Notes: generated from the sequence alone by a model not told the origin. Shown: positions 1-7,305, counted from the first letter of the stretch. The stretch: 14,026 nt of DNA from Lachnospiraceae bacterium (GCA_024694785.1 JAILJL010000166.1:1-14026); one strand, 5' to 3'. Program-made: numbers and translations.

Positions 1-102
1 TATAAGGAAGTAAGACCCCATGAAGAGTACATGGTAGATAGGCTTAAGGTGTAAGTGCGGTAACGCATTCAGCTGATAAGTACTAATAGGTCGAGGGCTT
101 CT
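1..102 (+). rRNA. 23S rRNA, 3' end (partial)
   Basis: The first hundred bases match the conserved 3' end of bacterial 23S rRNA: a GATAGGCTTAAGGTGTAAG block, then AGCTGATAAGTACTAATAGG and TCGAGGGCTT. The 5' part lies outside the window. The mature end is placed near 100-104 by comparison with the remembered B. subtilis end and is approximate. The tRNA cluster downstream is probably co-transcribed with it. Confidence 0.93.
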
Positions 103-139
103 TCAAATGCAGCAAGCTGCGAAAGCAGGTTACTGCCAC

Positions 140-175
140 GACGCACACATCGCGAAGCGATTCAGGATGTGCGTC
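140..175 (+). other. Hairpin in the 23S-tRNA spacer, probable processing structure
   Basis: GACGCAC plus ATC (140-151) pairs with GATGTGCGTC (166-175), with a two-base bulge. An inner alternative is ATCGC GAA GCGAT (149-161). No T run follows, so it is not a terminator. It may be part of pre-rRNA processing. The rest of the 103-240 spacer contains no 5S rRNA. A 16-bp palindrome (TAAGGTATATACCTTA, 222-237) sits just before the first tRNA. Confidence 0.4.
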
Positions 176-240
176 TTCGAGCGAGATAAGTAGTGATTGT
201 TGGTATACTGTATGCAGTTTTTAAGGTATATACCTTATAT

Positions 241-312
241 TCCTCAATAGCTCAGCGGTAGAGCACTCGGCTGTTAACCGAGGTGTCGTAGGTTCAAGCC
301 CTACTTGGGGAG
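241..312 (+). tRNA. tRNA-Asn(GTT)
   Basis: A 72-nt cloverleaf. Acceptor TCCTCAA pairs with TTGGGGA, with G312 as discriminator. The anticodon loop CTGTTAA gives GTT, and the T arm contains GGTTCAAGC. CCA is not encoded. First tRNA of the cluster after 23S. Confidence 0.96.
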
Positions 313-384
313 TTTGAAGATTTTCTTCTCATCAGGAGTGGGGAAGACGTACATTTGAATGGCTTACCCCTCCTATTATTTTAT

Positions 385-456
385 GGCTCCGTGGTCAAGC
401 GGTTAAGACATCGCCCTTTCACGGCGGTAACACGGGTTCAATTCCCGTCGGAGTCA
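385..456 (+). tRNA. tRNA-Glu(TTC)
   Basis: A 72-nt cloverleaf. Acceptor GGCTCCG pairs with CGGAGTC (one G-U), with A456 as discriminator. The anticodon loop CTTTCAC gives TTC, and the T loop is TTCAATT. CCA is not encoded. The 72-base spacer after tRNA-Asn (313-384) has no recognisable gene. Confidence 0.96.
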
Positions 457-486
457 CTTTTGGACCATTCAATGGTCTTAATCAAC

Positions 487-560
487 GGACCTTTAGCTCA
501 GTTGGTTAGAGCAACCGGCTCATAACCGGTCGGTCCTGGGTTCGAGTCCCCGAAGGTCCA
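487..560 (+). tRNA. tRNA-Met(CAT), elongator type
   Basis: A 74-nt cloverleaf with a perfect acceptor GGACCTT/AAGGTCC and discriminator A560. The anticodon loop CTCATAA gives CAT, with an ACCGG/CCGGT anticodon stem. The fully paired acceptor end argues against initiator tRNA. A lysidine-modified tRNA-Ile(CAT) is the other possibility. The T stem CTGGG/CCCCG has one T-C mismatch, which is unusual. Confidence 0.92.
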
Positions 561-582
561 TTTTTTATATTTATCTTTATCT

Positions 583-656
583 GGCCCAGTGGCTCAGTTG
601 GTTAGAGCGTCGCCCTGTCACGGCGAAGGTCACGGGTTCGAGTCCCGTTTGGGTCG
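583..656 (+). tRNA. tRNA-Asp(GTC)
   Basis: A 74-nt cloverleaf. Acceptor GGCCCAG pairs with TTGGGTC with two wobble pairs, and G656 is the discriminator. The anticodon loop CTGTCAC gives GTC. The T arm is CGGGTTCGAGTCCCG. CCA is not encoded. Confidence 0.96.
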
Positions 657-664
657 TTATACAT

Positions 665-737
665 GGGATCATAGCTCAGCTGGGAGAGCATCTGCCTTAC
701 AAGCAGAGGGTCATAGGTTCGAGCCCTATTGGTCCCA
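665..737 (+). tRNA. tRNA-Val(TAC)
   Basis: A 73-nt cloverleaf. Acceptor GGGATCA pairs with TGGTCCC (one wobble), with A737 as discriminator. The anticodon loop CTTACAA gives TAC. It follows tRNA-Asp after 8 bases, so the two are certainly co-transcribed. Confidence 0.96.
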
Positions 738-745
738 TTTCCCTT

Positions 746-829
746 GCCGGCGTGGCGGAACTGGCAGACGCGCAGGACTTAAAATCCTGTTGTAGCAATA
801 CAGTACCGGTTCGATTCCGGTCGCCGGCA
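746..829 (+). tRNA. tRNA-Leu(TAA)
   Basis: An 84-nt class II tRNA with a long variable arm (TGTAGCAATACAGTA region). Acceptor GCCGGCG pairs perfectly with CGCCGGC, and A829 is the discriminator. The anticodon loop CTTAAAA gives TAA. Last tRNA of the cluster, followed by a terminator. Confidence 0.95.
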
Positions 830-837
830 TTGAATTT

Positions 838-867
838 AAGCTTCGAATGAAAATTCGGAGCTTTTTT
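838..867 (+). terminator. Intrinsic terminator of the rRNA-tRNA operon
   Basis: AAGCTTCGAAT (838-848), a GAAA loop, then ATTCGGAGCTT (853-863), running into a T tract to 867. This is an 11-bp stem with one G-T pair. Confidence 0.88.
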
Positions 868-900
868 CTTGCCTAAAATTACTGATTGCCGCTTTTTTAC

Positions 901-929
901 TTGAAAGAAATGGTTCTTCGTTGTATTAT
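901..929 (+). promoter_or_regulatory. Promoter of the PduL-like gene
   Basis: TTGAAA (901-906) is followed after 17 bases by TATTAT (924-929), overlapping a TATAAT at 927-932. It lies about 55 bases before the start codon and after the tRNA terminator, so the gene is a separate transcription unit. Confidence 0.6.
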
Positions 930-986
930 AATCAAGTAGGTAATTAGGCGTTAAGCCAATTAAAATATGTAAAGGATGATTTTAAT

Positions 987-1565
987 ATGAAGAATGAAGT
1001 AATGGTAGAAGTTTCTGCAAGACATATTCACTTGACACAGGAACAGATTGAAATCTTATTTGGTAAAGGACATCAGCTCACAGTTAAGAAGGAGCTTTCA
1101 CAGCCGGGACAGTTCGCTTCAGAAGAGCGTGTAACTGTAGTTGGGCCTAAGAGAAGCTTAGAGCGTGTATCTATCTTAGGACCTGCAAGAAAGGCTGCTC
1201 AGGTTGAGCTTTCCAAGACAGACTGCATGTCAATCGGTCTTAAGGATGTACCGGTACGTGAATCCGGAGATATTGAGGGAACACCGGGTGTAACATTAAA
1301 GACAGAGTTTGGCGAGCTTACACTTGATAAGGGTGTTATCGTTGCTAAGCGCCACATTCATATGACCACAAAGGACGCTGAAGAGTTCGGCGTTAAGGAT
1401 AAGGATGTTGTAAGCGTAGAGACTAATTGCGATGGACGTAAGCTCACATTTGGCGATGTAGTTGTTCGTGTATCCGACAGCTATGCACTTGCTATGCATA
1501 TTGATACAGACGAAGCTAACGCAGGTAATATTGCAGGTGACGTTACAGGTATAGTTATTAAATAA
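987..1565 (+). CDS. PduL-like phosphate propanoyltransferase/phosphotransacetylase
   Basis: Predicted to move an acyl group between CoA and phosphate (acyl-CoA + Pi to acyl phosphate + CoA), working with an acyl/acetate kinase for ATP formation or acetate assimilation. The 192-residue protein has the two tandem domains of the PduL family. Each carries the metal-binding His-x-His signature: SARHIHLT (His13, His15) and AKRHIHMT (His123, His125). The start is ATG 987 with AAAGGA (971-976) ten bases upstream. The first conserved motif begins by residue 8, so there is no N-terminal encapsulation peptide of the kind seen on microcompartment PduL. No shell genes are nearby. I infer a free cytosolic housekeeping enzyme replacing or supplementing Pta. 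It is monocistronic, with its own promoter and terminator. The family call is firm; the preferred acyl chain cannot be read from sequence. Confidence 0.92.
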   Translation: MKNEVMVEVSARHIHLTQEQIEILFGKGHQLTVKKELSQPGQFASEERVTVVGPKRSLERVSILGPARKAAQVELSKTDCMSIGLKDVPVRESGDIEGTPGVTLKTEFGELTLDKGVIVAKRHIHMTTKDAEEFGVKDKDVVSVETNCDGRKLTFGDVVVRVSDSYALAMHIDTDEANAGNIAGDVTGIVIK

Positions 1566-1582
1566 TTTATCCTTTGATTATT

Positions 1583-1626
1583 ATCCCAAAGTTATGGTAT
1601 TATAACTATAACTTTGGGATTTTTTT
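1583..1626 (+). terminator. Intrinsic terminator after the PduL-like gene
   Basis: ATCCCAAAGTTAT (1583-1595) pairs perfectly with ATAACTTTGGGAT (1608-1620) over 13 bp and is followed by TTTTTT (1621-1626). Confidence 0.92.
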
Positions 1627-1641
1627 GTCAGGAGGTTGTTT

Positions 1642-2588
1642 ATGCGAGAGTTAAAAGCTATAAAATCGGCGTCAATCTGGGTGGATGGTATTCACAGTGT
1701 GATTACTCGAAAGAACGACTGGATAATTTTATTGTTGAAGAAGATATTGATAAGATAAGAAAATGGGAATTTGATCATATAAGACTTCCTATAGATTACA
1801 ATATCGTCATTAAGCCGGACGGAACATTTATAGAAGATGGTTTTATCCGCATTGAGAAAGTTATAAAGTGGTGCAAAAAGTATAGCCTTAATCTTGTACT
1901 GGATCTTCATAAGACGCCCGGATATTCATTTGACGAAGGCGAGAAAGAGTCAGGATTCTTTACTTCAAAGGAGTACCGGGATATTTTTTACAGATTCTGG
2001 GATGAAATGGCGGAACGCTTCGGGAAGTATCAGGATATGGTAATGTTTGAGCTTTTAAACGAGGTTACTGACAAAGAATATCTTCCTTCGTGGATCAATA
2101 TATATAAGACCGCGATTAAGCGTATCAGAGTAAAATTGCCGACGATCAAGATTTTAATCGGAAGCTATTGGTATAATTCGGTATGGACTGTAAAAGATCT
2201 TGAGGGGCCTTTTGATGAGAATATAGTGCTCAGCTTTCATTGCTATGATCTGCAGCTTTTTACGCATCAAAGAGCATATTGGTAAAAGACGATGCCGGCT
2301 GACTTTGAGCTTGAGTATCCCGCAAAGTACGGATTCTTAAAGGAAAAAAGCAAAGAAATATATGGTAATTCCGAGATGTTTGACACGCTACTTTACTGTG
2401 GTGAATATGGAGTAATCGATAAGGCAGATATTGAGAGTACGTTAAGGTGGTATAAGGATATACAGGAGGTTTTAAAGAGACACAATATCGGGCATGCACT
2501 CTGGAGTTATCGTGATATGGATTTTGGATTTACGGATGAAAGAATGAATAGCGTGCGAACAGAGATAATCAATAGTGGTAAGATTTAA
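1642..2588 (+). pseudogene. GH5-family glycoside hydrolase, broken by frameshift and in-frame stop
   Basis: A relative of GH5 endoglucanases (cleavage of beta-1,4-glucans or related polymers by a double-displacement mechanism). GVNLGGW, the FDHIRLP strand, LDLHKT, FELLNEV (acid/base Glu at 2061-2063) and YCGEYGV (nucleophile Glu at 2403-2405) are all visible. The gene is damaged. The only well-placed start, ATG 1642 after GGAGG, is out of frame with the GH5 frame; one extra base near 1657-1660 (run of A) would restore MRELK-SYKIGVNLGGW. TAA at 2283-2285 then cuts the frame after HQRAYW, between the two catalytic glutamates, and the same frame reopens immediately (KTMPADF). About 25-30 residues usually present before the YCGEYG strand also seem to be missing. 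No signal peptide is seen, suggesting an intracellular oligosaccharide enzyme. The family is clear; base-calling error remains possible for the small lesions. Confidence 0.85.
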
Positions 2589-2625
2589 AAAAGTGCTGTA
2601 AGCCATGTGACTTACAGCACTTTCT
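2587..2625. terminator. Bidirectional terminator between convergent GH5 and GH94 remnants
   Basis: AAAGTGCTGTAAG (2590-2602) pairs with CTTACAGCACTTT (2611-2623) over 13 bp. The T run on the right serves the plus-strand gene and the A run on the left (2587-2592) serves the minus-strand gene. Confidence 0.85.
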
Positions 2626-2639
2626 TCATAAGGGGGCTA

Positions 2640-4085
2640 TCATCCTAAAATTACTTCTACATTTAAGGTAGAGCCGCTTGGAGGAATAGGACCGATAGGT
2701 GTTTCTTTGCCGTTAACCAATAGTTTTGCAACTCCTTTTTCAATACCCAAAGGATTCTTAACGGTTATCTTATATATACAATCCCTGTATCTGCGCTCTA
2801 CGGTAAATTCTTTCATATCGTGAGGAATACAAGGATCGATTAACAATCCGTCATATTCAGGTTTAATTCCCAGGATTGCCTGTGAAAGTGTGGCAAAAGT
2901 CCAAGCTGCAGTACCTGTAAGCCAGGAGTTCTTGCCTTCGCCGAAAGAAGGAGCATCTTTGCCGGCAACCATCTGACAATATACATAAGGTTCTGTTCTG
3001 TGTATTTCAGAAATCTCTTCGAGAAAAGCAGGGCAGGTCTTCTTGTATAATTCCATTGCTCTGTCGCCATGACCAAGCATGGTTTCCGCGAAAATAACCC
3101 AAGGATTATTGTGACAAAAGATTCCGGCGTTCTCTTTGTAACCCGGTGGATAAGAACTTATCTCTCCGAGATTAAGTCTATATGTCGTATAAGGCGGATT
3201 AAGAAGCACGATTCCGTATTTGGTATCAAGGCGATTCTTAACAGACTCGAGAGCACGCTTGGCATATCCGTTCTCGAGACCGATGCCTGCCATTACGCAC
3301 ATTCCCTGAGGCTCAATAAATATCTGGCCTTCGTCACATTCTTTCGAGCCGATTTTATCACCGTTTGCATCATAGGCGCGGAGGAACCATTCGCCGTCCC
3401 AGCCTGAAGCAATGACGGTTTGGTGCATTGCGTATACAGCATCGTAAGCCTTCTCGGCTTCGTCCTTGATTCCGAGTCTCTCGAGAATTCTAGCATATTC
3501 TCTTCCGTACTTAACGAACATTCCTGCGATGAATACGGATTCTGCAACAGGACCTTCACTTGGGCCCGTTACCTGGAAGGATTCCCCCGGATGCTCCGAG
3601 AAGCAATTTAAGTTAAGGCAATCATTCCAGTCAGCTCGACCGATGAGCGGAAGCTTATGCGGTCCCAAATTATTAAGTGTGTAATTGAAACTTCTTCTTA
3701 AGTGCTCTAATAAAGGAGCAGCAAGAGAAGAGTCATTATCGAAGTCTACAATCTCATCAAGTATGCCAAAGTCGCCTGTCTCCTTAAGATAAGCGGATAC
3801 AGCGGCAATAAGCCATAACGGGTCATCGTTGAATCCGCCGCCGATATCTGAGTTACCCTTTTTGGTAAGCGGCTGATACTGGTGGTATGCACCGCCGTCA
3901 GGTTTTTGAGTAGCAGCTATATCTAATATTCTGGTACGCGCTTTTTCAGGGATCATATGAACGAATCCCAGCAAATCCTGGCAAGAATCTCTGAATCCCA
4001 TACCGCGTCCTATGCCTGACTCGAAGTATGAAGCAGAACGGGACATATTGAAAGTTACCATGCACTGGTAAGCATTCCATATATA
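2640..4085 (-). pseudogene. GH94 cellobiose phosphorylase, N-terminally truncated
   Basis: Intact enzymes of this family phosphorolyse cellobiose to glucose 1-phosphate and glucose in the cytoplasm. About 480 residues remain, from [14 protein letters not shown] to the TGA at 2640-2642; family members are about 800 residues. The (alpha/alpha)6 catalytic barrel core is largely present: [19 protein letters not shown], and FNDDPLWL with the expected general-acid Asp, then the [15 protein letters not shown] loop. The N-terminal beta-sandwich, the linker and the start of the barrel are missing. Homology stops abruptly around 4080-4085, where the other strand starts to match an ABC ATPase. The open frame extends to an ATG at 4170-4172, but those ~30 residues are only the complement of the ATPase fragment and are not part of GH94. 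I see no start signal there. The product would probably not fold. The frame is otherwise clean, which points to a single recent event. Confidence 0.9.
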
Positions 4086-4478
4086 GGAACTCCACAGATG
4101 AATTTCTTTGATGGCGAACTTGTGCGTGAAGGTGACAAATATAGTGTTCGTTTCAAAGATTATGTGGTACAATTAAGCGATAACAAGTCTGGAAGACTTG
4201 CAGAGAATAATGTTAATTCGCAGAGTGTAACATTTGGAGTTCGTCCTGACCAGATGGTGGTAGGTACCGAAGGTATAGATGCGAGCGTTGAAGTATCCGA
4301 GATGATGGGTACATCAAGCCATTTGCATGCGAAACTTGACGGAAGAGATATAATTGTCATTGTTCCGAATAATGGCGAGGAAACTTCCGGTTTGAAGGAT
4401 ATTAAGCTTTCCTTTGCAGGTAATATGGTGCATGTATTCTCTAAGGAAGACGGACGTAATTTGGAATTTGGCAGATAA
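4083..4478 (+). pseudogene. C-terminal fragment of UgpC/MsmK-type sugar ABC transporter ATPase
   Basis: The fragment starts with [13 protein letters not shown], the hallmark that follows the nucleotide-binding domain in sugar-importer ATPases (MalK/UgpC/MsmK family). It continues through the two regulatory OB/TOBE segments: VTFGVRPDQM, the SVEVSEMMGTSSHL block and the final LSFAGNMVHVFSKEDG. About 130 residues remain out of roughly 365-375. The Walker A, Q-loop, signature and Walker B motifs are gone. An internal ATG at 4098 exists but has no ribosome site. It adjoins the truncated GH94 gene back to back at 4080-4086 and ends 17 bases before the LacI-type gene, so the ancestral ATPase and regulator may have been co-transcribed. 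Confidence 0.87.
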
Positions 4479-4495
4479 GCTTCGCGGGAGGCAAT

Positions 4496-5491
4496 ATGGT
4501 ATCAATTAAAGATGTAGCGAAGAAATGCGGTGTGTCTGCGGCAACGGTGTCTAAAGCATTAAATGATCGCGATGACGTAAGTCAGGCTACAAAAGAAAAT
4601 ATTAGGAAGGTTGCATCGGAGCTAGGATATTTTGCAAACCCTTCGGCAAGAGCTCTGAAAACCAACAGGACCTATAATATAGGGCTTTTATACACAGGTA
4701 CGGAACCCGGCCTTACGCATGAGTACTTCTCGATGATTCTTGAGAACTTTAAGGCAGCAGTCGAGACTAAGGGGTATGACATAACCTTCGTTAACCGTGG
4801 TATTGAAGGACAGGGCGGTACTTATCTTGAGCATTGCCTGTATAGGCAGTTTGATGGTGTTGCAGTTATTACTGCAGATTATAACGATCCTGAGGTGATA
4901 AGACTTTGTAATGCAGATTTTCCTGTGGTGACGATAGATTACGTATTTGAGAAGTGCCCGTCGGTAGTTGCCGATAACACGGTTGGAATGCGTATACTCA
5001 CGGAATATGCGATTAAGAAGGGGCATAAGGATATAGTCTTTATTCATGGAAATGATACGGAAGTTACGAGAAATCGTATCATGGGATTTACCACAGCGAT
5101 GAGGGAGAACGGGCTTAGCGTATCGGATGATAATTTAGTAGAAAGCTCTTATCATGATACGGACAGGTGCTTTGAGATTACAGAGAGAATTCTTAAGAGG
5201 AAAAAGCGCCCAACGTGTATTATATTCCCTGATGATTATTCTTACCTTGGAGGATATAGAGCGATTCACGCAGCGAAGTTAAGTATTCCGAATGATATAA
5301 GTGCTATCGGATACGATAATATCGCAATGTCTTCGGTATTCGGGCTTACGACATTCGATCAGGATCCGAAAGCAATAGGAAGGCTTGCGGCTGAGAAATT
5401 AATCAAAGTTATCGAGAAGCCTGATGAATACAAGGAACACAGCTTGGTACTCGGTAAGATTGTGGAACGCGATACCGTAAAAGAGATATAG
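4496..5491 (+). CDS. LacI/GalR-family transcriptional regulator
   Basis: A full-length 331-residue sugar-responsive DNA-binding regulator. The N-terminal helix-turn-helix is residues 3-22 (IKDVAKKCGVSAATVSKALN), followed by a hinge with NPSARALKTNRT. The rest is a periplasmic-binding-like effector domain with IGLLYTG, FDGVAVI, a KGHKDIVFIHG strand, and a C-terminal segment including DISAIGYDNI and TTFDQDP. ATG 4496 is preceded by GGGAGG (4486-4491). It follows the ABC ATPase remnant by 17 bases with no promoter visible between, so it may have lost its native promoter when the upstream breakpoint formed. By neighbourhood it probably controlled the adjacent beta-glucan/cello-oligosaccharide locus; the ligand is unknown. 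The gene itself appears intact. Confidence 0.93.
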   Translation: MVSIKDVAKKCGVSAATVSKALNDRDDVSQATKENIRKVASELGYFANPSARALKTNRTYNIGLLYTGTEPGLTHEYFSMILENFKAAVETKGYDITFVNRGIEGQGGTYLEHCLYRQFDGVAVITADYNDPEVIRLCNADFPVVTIDYVFEKCPSVVADNTVGMRILTEYAIKKGHKDIVFIHGNDTEVTRNRIMGFTTAMRENGLSVSDDNLVESSYHDTDRCFEITERILKRKKRPTCIIFPDDYSYLGGYRAIHAAKLSIPNDISAIGYDNIAMSSVFGLTTFDQDPKAIGRLAAEKLIKVIEKPDEYKEHSLVLGKIVERDTVKEI

Positions 5492-5496
5492 TTCGG

Positions 5497-5527
5497 AAGG
5501 ATGGAGCGGAATGTCCCATCCTTTTCT
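5497..5527 (+). terminator. Terminator after the LacI-family gene
   Basis: AAGGATGG (5497-5504) pairs with CCATCCTT (5516-5523) across an 11-base loop and is followed by TTTTC. It lies directly after the TAG stop. Confidence 0.7.
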
Positions 5528-5583
5528 GATGTAGTTAATCTGTTTTATTTAATTCTTTAAAGAAACTAATGTGATAATAGTAC

Positions 5584-5612
5584 TTGACATTTTACGTGAA
5601 GCATTGTAAAAT
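5584..5612 (+). promoter_or_regulatory. Promoter of tRNA-Arg
   Basis: Perfect -35 TTGACA (5584-5589), 17-base spacer, -10 TAAAAT (5607-5612). The expected start near 5619 lies about 16 bases before the tRNA. The 5528-5583 interval before it shows nothing else. Confidence 0.87.
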
Positions 5613-5634
5613 ACAATAGTTGTGAAGGTAACAT

Positions 5635-5708
5635 GTGTGTGTAGCTCAGCTGGATAGAGCACTTGGCTACGGACCAAGGTGTCGGGGGTTCGAATCCTCT
5701 CACGCACG
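5635..5708 (+). tRNA. tRNA-Arg(ACG)
   Basis: A 74-nt cloverleaf. Acceptor GTGTGTG pairs with CACGCAC (one G-T), with G5708 as discriminator. The anticodon loop CTACGGA gives ACG, normally edited to ICG. The T stem GGGGG/CCTCT contains wobble pairs. CCA is not encoded. It stands alone with its own promoter and terminator, at the left edge of the accessory-gene region. Confidence 0.95.
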
Positions 5709-5709
5709 T

Positions 5710-5759
5710 TATATAACAAAGAATACCAGGGTAATTACCCTGGTATTTTTTGTTATATA
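5710..5759 (+). terminator. Long near-perfect hairpin, terminator of tRNA-Arg
   Basis: The core AATACCAGGGTAATTACCCTGGTATT (5722-5747) runs into a T tract. It is extended outwards by ATATAACAAA (5711-5720) and TTTGTTATAT (5749-5758), giving an approximately 24-bp stem. It terminates on the plus strand, and its symmetry would also allow termination from the minus strand. Confidence 0.82.
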
Positions 5760-5941
5760 GCGAGGCGGATGACTCGAACCCGGGTTCGTTCTCGCCTTCG
5801 GCTCGGTCGGCTTTACGGGAAAATTAAAACATTTTCTATATGCCACGTAGTCAAAATGCTATATGTATGCAAACTATATTTGATATGATAGACTTAACGA
5901 TGTAAAGCGTCTATTAAAATTTGAGTTTTGATGGAGGATAT
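5760..5941. other. Gene-free GC-rich palindromic stretch and GNAT leader
   Basis: There is no gene here. A 14-bp palindrome CGAACCCGGGTTCG (5775-5788) is followed by a GC-rich run CTCGCCTTCGGCTCGGTCGG (5791-5810) unlike the AT-rich surroundings, then a small hairpin GAAAAT/ATTTTC (5819-5836). Read on the minus strand, GGGTTCGAGTC resembles a tRNA T arm, so a decayed tRNA end or attachment site is possible but not demonstrable. 5840-5941 is the AT-rich leader of the next gene. Confidence 0.35.
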
Positions 5942-6511
5942 ATGATAAAAATTGAATTTGACGATATTATTCTTCGTGATATGATTGAATCTGACATTGA
6001 GGACTATGTAAGATGGTTTACTGTTGAGCGAGAGTGGGAAAATTGGGATGCTCCGTGGGAAAATGAAGATAGTACTGAAGAAATCGAGCGTAAAAGATGG
6101 ACGGAATATTATGAATCCGTGAAAACACGTTCCGACGATGTCTTGCGATGGAAATTTGAAATAGAATGGAATGGTAGACACATTGGCTGGGTTAGTTCAT
6201 ATCATATTGACGAAAAATATGCGTGGATTGGAGAAGTCAAGGACAATCAGACTATTTATCGAACCATTGGTATTGATATTTGCGAATCGAATTTGTATGG
6301 TAACGGAATTGGAACAAAAGCGCTTCGAGCTTTTATCAACTATTACTTTGATAGTGGTGTGGATGAACTTTATACACAAACTTGGTCGGGGAATTCGCGT
6401 ATGATTCGCTGCGCCGAAAAGCTTGGCTTTGTAGAATGTGATCGGGAAGTTGGCGAGCGCGAGGTTGATGGAAAGAAATATGATGGGTTAACTTTCAGGT
6501 TAAAAAGGTAA
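5942..6511 (+). CDS. GNAT-family N-acetyltransferase
   Basis: A 189-residue acetyl-CoA-dependent acetyltransferase of the RimJ/RimL-like type. It opens with IILRDMIESDIEDYVRWF (strand 1-helix 1). It has the acetyl-CoA pyrophosphate-binding motif A, LYGNGIGTKALRAFI, from about residue 118, then a beta-bulge region ending in NSRMIRCAEKLGFVE, typical of motif B. ATG 5942 was chosen because GGAGG (5933-5937) lies just before it; an upstream in-frame ATG at 5921 has no ribosome site. Substrate unknown: members modify protein N-termini, aminoglycosides or small metabolites. It is the first gene of the accessory stretch after tRNA-Arg and appears intact. Confidence 0.88.
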   Translation: MIKIEFDDIILRDMIESDIEDYVRWFTVEREWENWDAPWENEDSTEEIERKRWTEYYESVKTRSDDVLRWKFEIEWNGRHIGWVSSYHIDEKYAWIGEVKDNQTIYRTIGIDICESNLYGNGIGTKALRAFINYYFDSGVDELYTQTWSGNSRMIRCAEKLGFVECDREVGEREVDGKKYDGLTFRLKR

Positions 6512-6555
6512 TATGCTATTATATTGTTATAGGCGTATGGTCGGAGGTGCATGAA

Positions 6556-7177
6556 GTGAGAATAAATTGCGTATGGGAACATAATGGCGATGACAGCATT
6601 CTTTATGCGGATAACTTCGTTGGAGCTTTTTCAAGAGGCGCATCTAAAGAAGAGGCAATTGCTAAAATGCCTGAAGAGATACGAAGATTTCAATTATGGT
6701 GTGAGGAAAAAGCGCTTGATAATTGTGATATTGTGATCGTTCAGGAAAAGGAATCAGATCTGCAGATTAAAGATGCAGACAGCGATGTTTTGTTTGCATC
6801 CGAAAAAGAGCCTTTAAGCATTGAAGAATATCAATATCTTAAGGCATTGGCATTGAAATCCGCCGAGGACTTTTATGCACTTTATAATTCATTTCCGGAT
6901 AAGAATAAAAGCGCAGCACCTTGCCGTAAGACATTTTATGGTGCTGTTCCACGTACTGCTGAGGAGATGTATCAGCATACGAAAAATGTCAATGAGTATT
7001 ATTTTTCCGAAATCGGCGTGAAGGCTGATAATGATGGTACAATAGTTTCATGTAGGGCAAGAGGTTTTGAGACGATTCATTTGGCATGATAGGATTCATG
7101 CAAAAGCGATGTACAGAATGGGTTTACGCACTTTTGCTGCGGGTGTTATACCTGACATATTTAATTTTTCCGGATAG
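6556..7177 (+). pseudogene. HicB-like N-domain plus DinB-like protein, frameshifted near its C-terminus
   Basis: The N-terminal ~50 residues (MRINCVWEHNGDD..., ADNFVGAFSRGASKEEAIAKM) resemble the partial RNase H-like fold of HicB antitoxins. From ~residue 85 a helical section with KTFYGAVPRTAEEMYQHT resembles DinB/YfiT metal-dependent proteins. GTG 6556 was chosen because GGAGG (6543-6547) lies 8 bases upstream; GTG 6547 overlaps that site. The frame ends at TGA 7087-7089 after ETIHLA. Skipping one T in the TTT run at 7080-7082 continues as TIHWHDRIHAKAMYRMGLRTF to TAG 7175-7177. The HDRIHAKAMYRM block is the expected conserved end of this family and carries the likely metal-ligand His, so a one-base insertion has removed it. 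Function of the family is unknown; thiol-dependent metalloenzymes are relatives. Confidence 0.72.
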
Positions 7178-7275
7178 ATCGGTAATAATTATTCTATGAT
7201 CGGTTGAGTTGGGTTGCGTAATGGTTTGTTCATTCTATTAGGGAAGAACGTTATGCTAAATATGTAAAAACATAT

Positions 7276-7290
7276 AAGGCTAGTAGCCTT
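7276..7290 (+). promoter_or_regulatory. Hairpin in the leader of the broken XRE gene
   Basis: AAGGCT AGT AGCCTT lies 16 bases before ATG 7306, and an inverted repeat TATGT/ACATA (7261-7274) is just upstream. These could be an autoregulatory operator or RNA hairpin for the XRE gene. No convincing promoter was seen in 7178-7260. Confidence 0.35.
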
Positions 7291-7305
7291 TAGAAAGGAC
7301 GAAAA

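Noticed and set aside
589..795. 68-codon plus-strand open frame
   Set aside because: It is a read-through of the tRNA-Asp, tRNA-Val and tRNA-Leu genes, not a protein gene.
4086..4172. Upstream extension of the GH94 frame to an ATG at 4170-4172 (minus strand), as a possible native or fusion N-terminus
   Set aside because: The ~30 residues are the exact complement of the ABC ATPase fragment, have no ribosome site and show no GH94 similarity.
5710..5759. Long hairpin as a miniature transposable element
   Set aside because: Its position directly after tRNA-Arg and the T run fit a terminator; no target-site duplication or second copy is visible.
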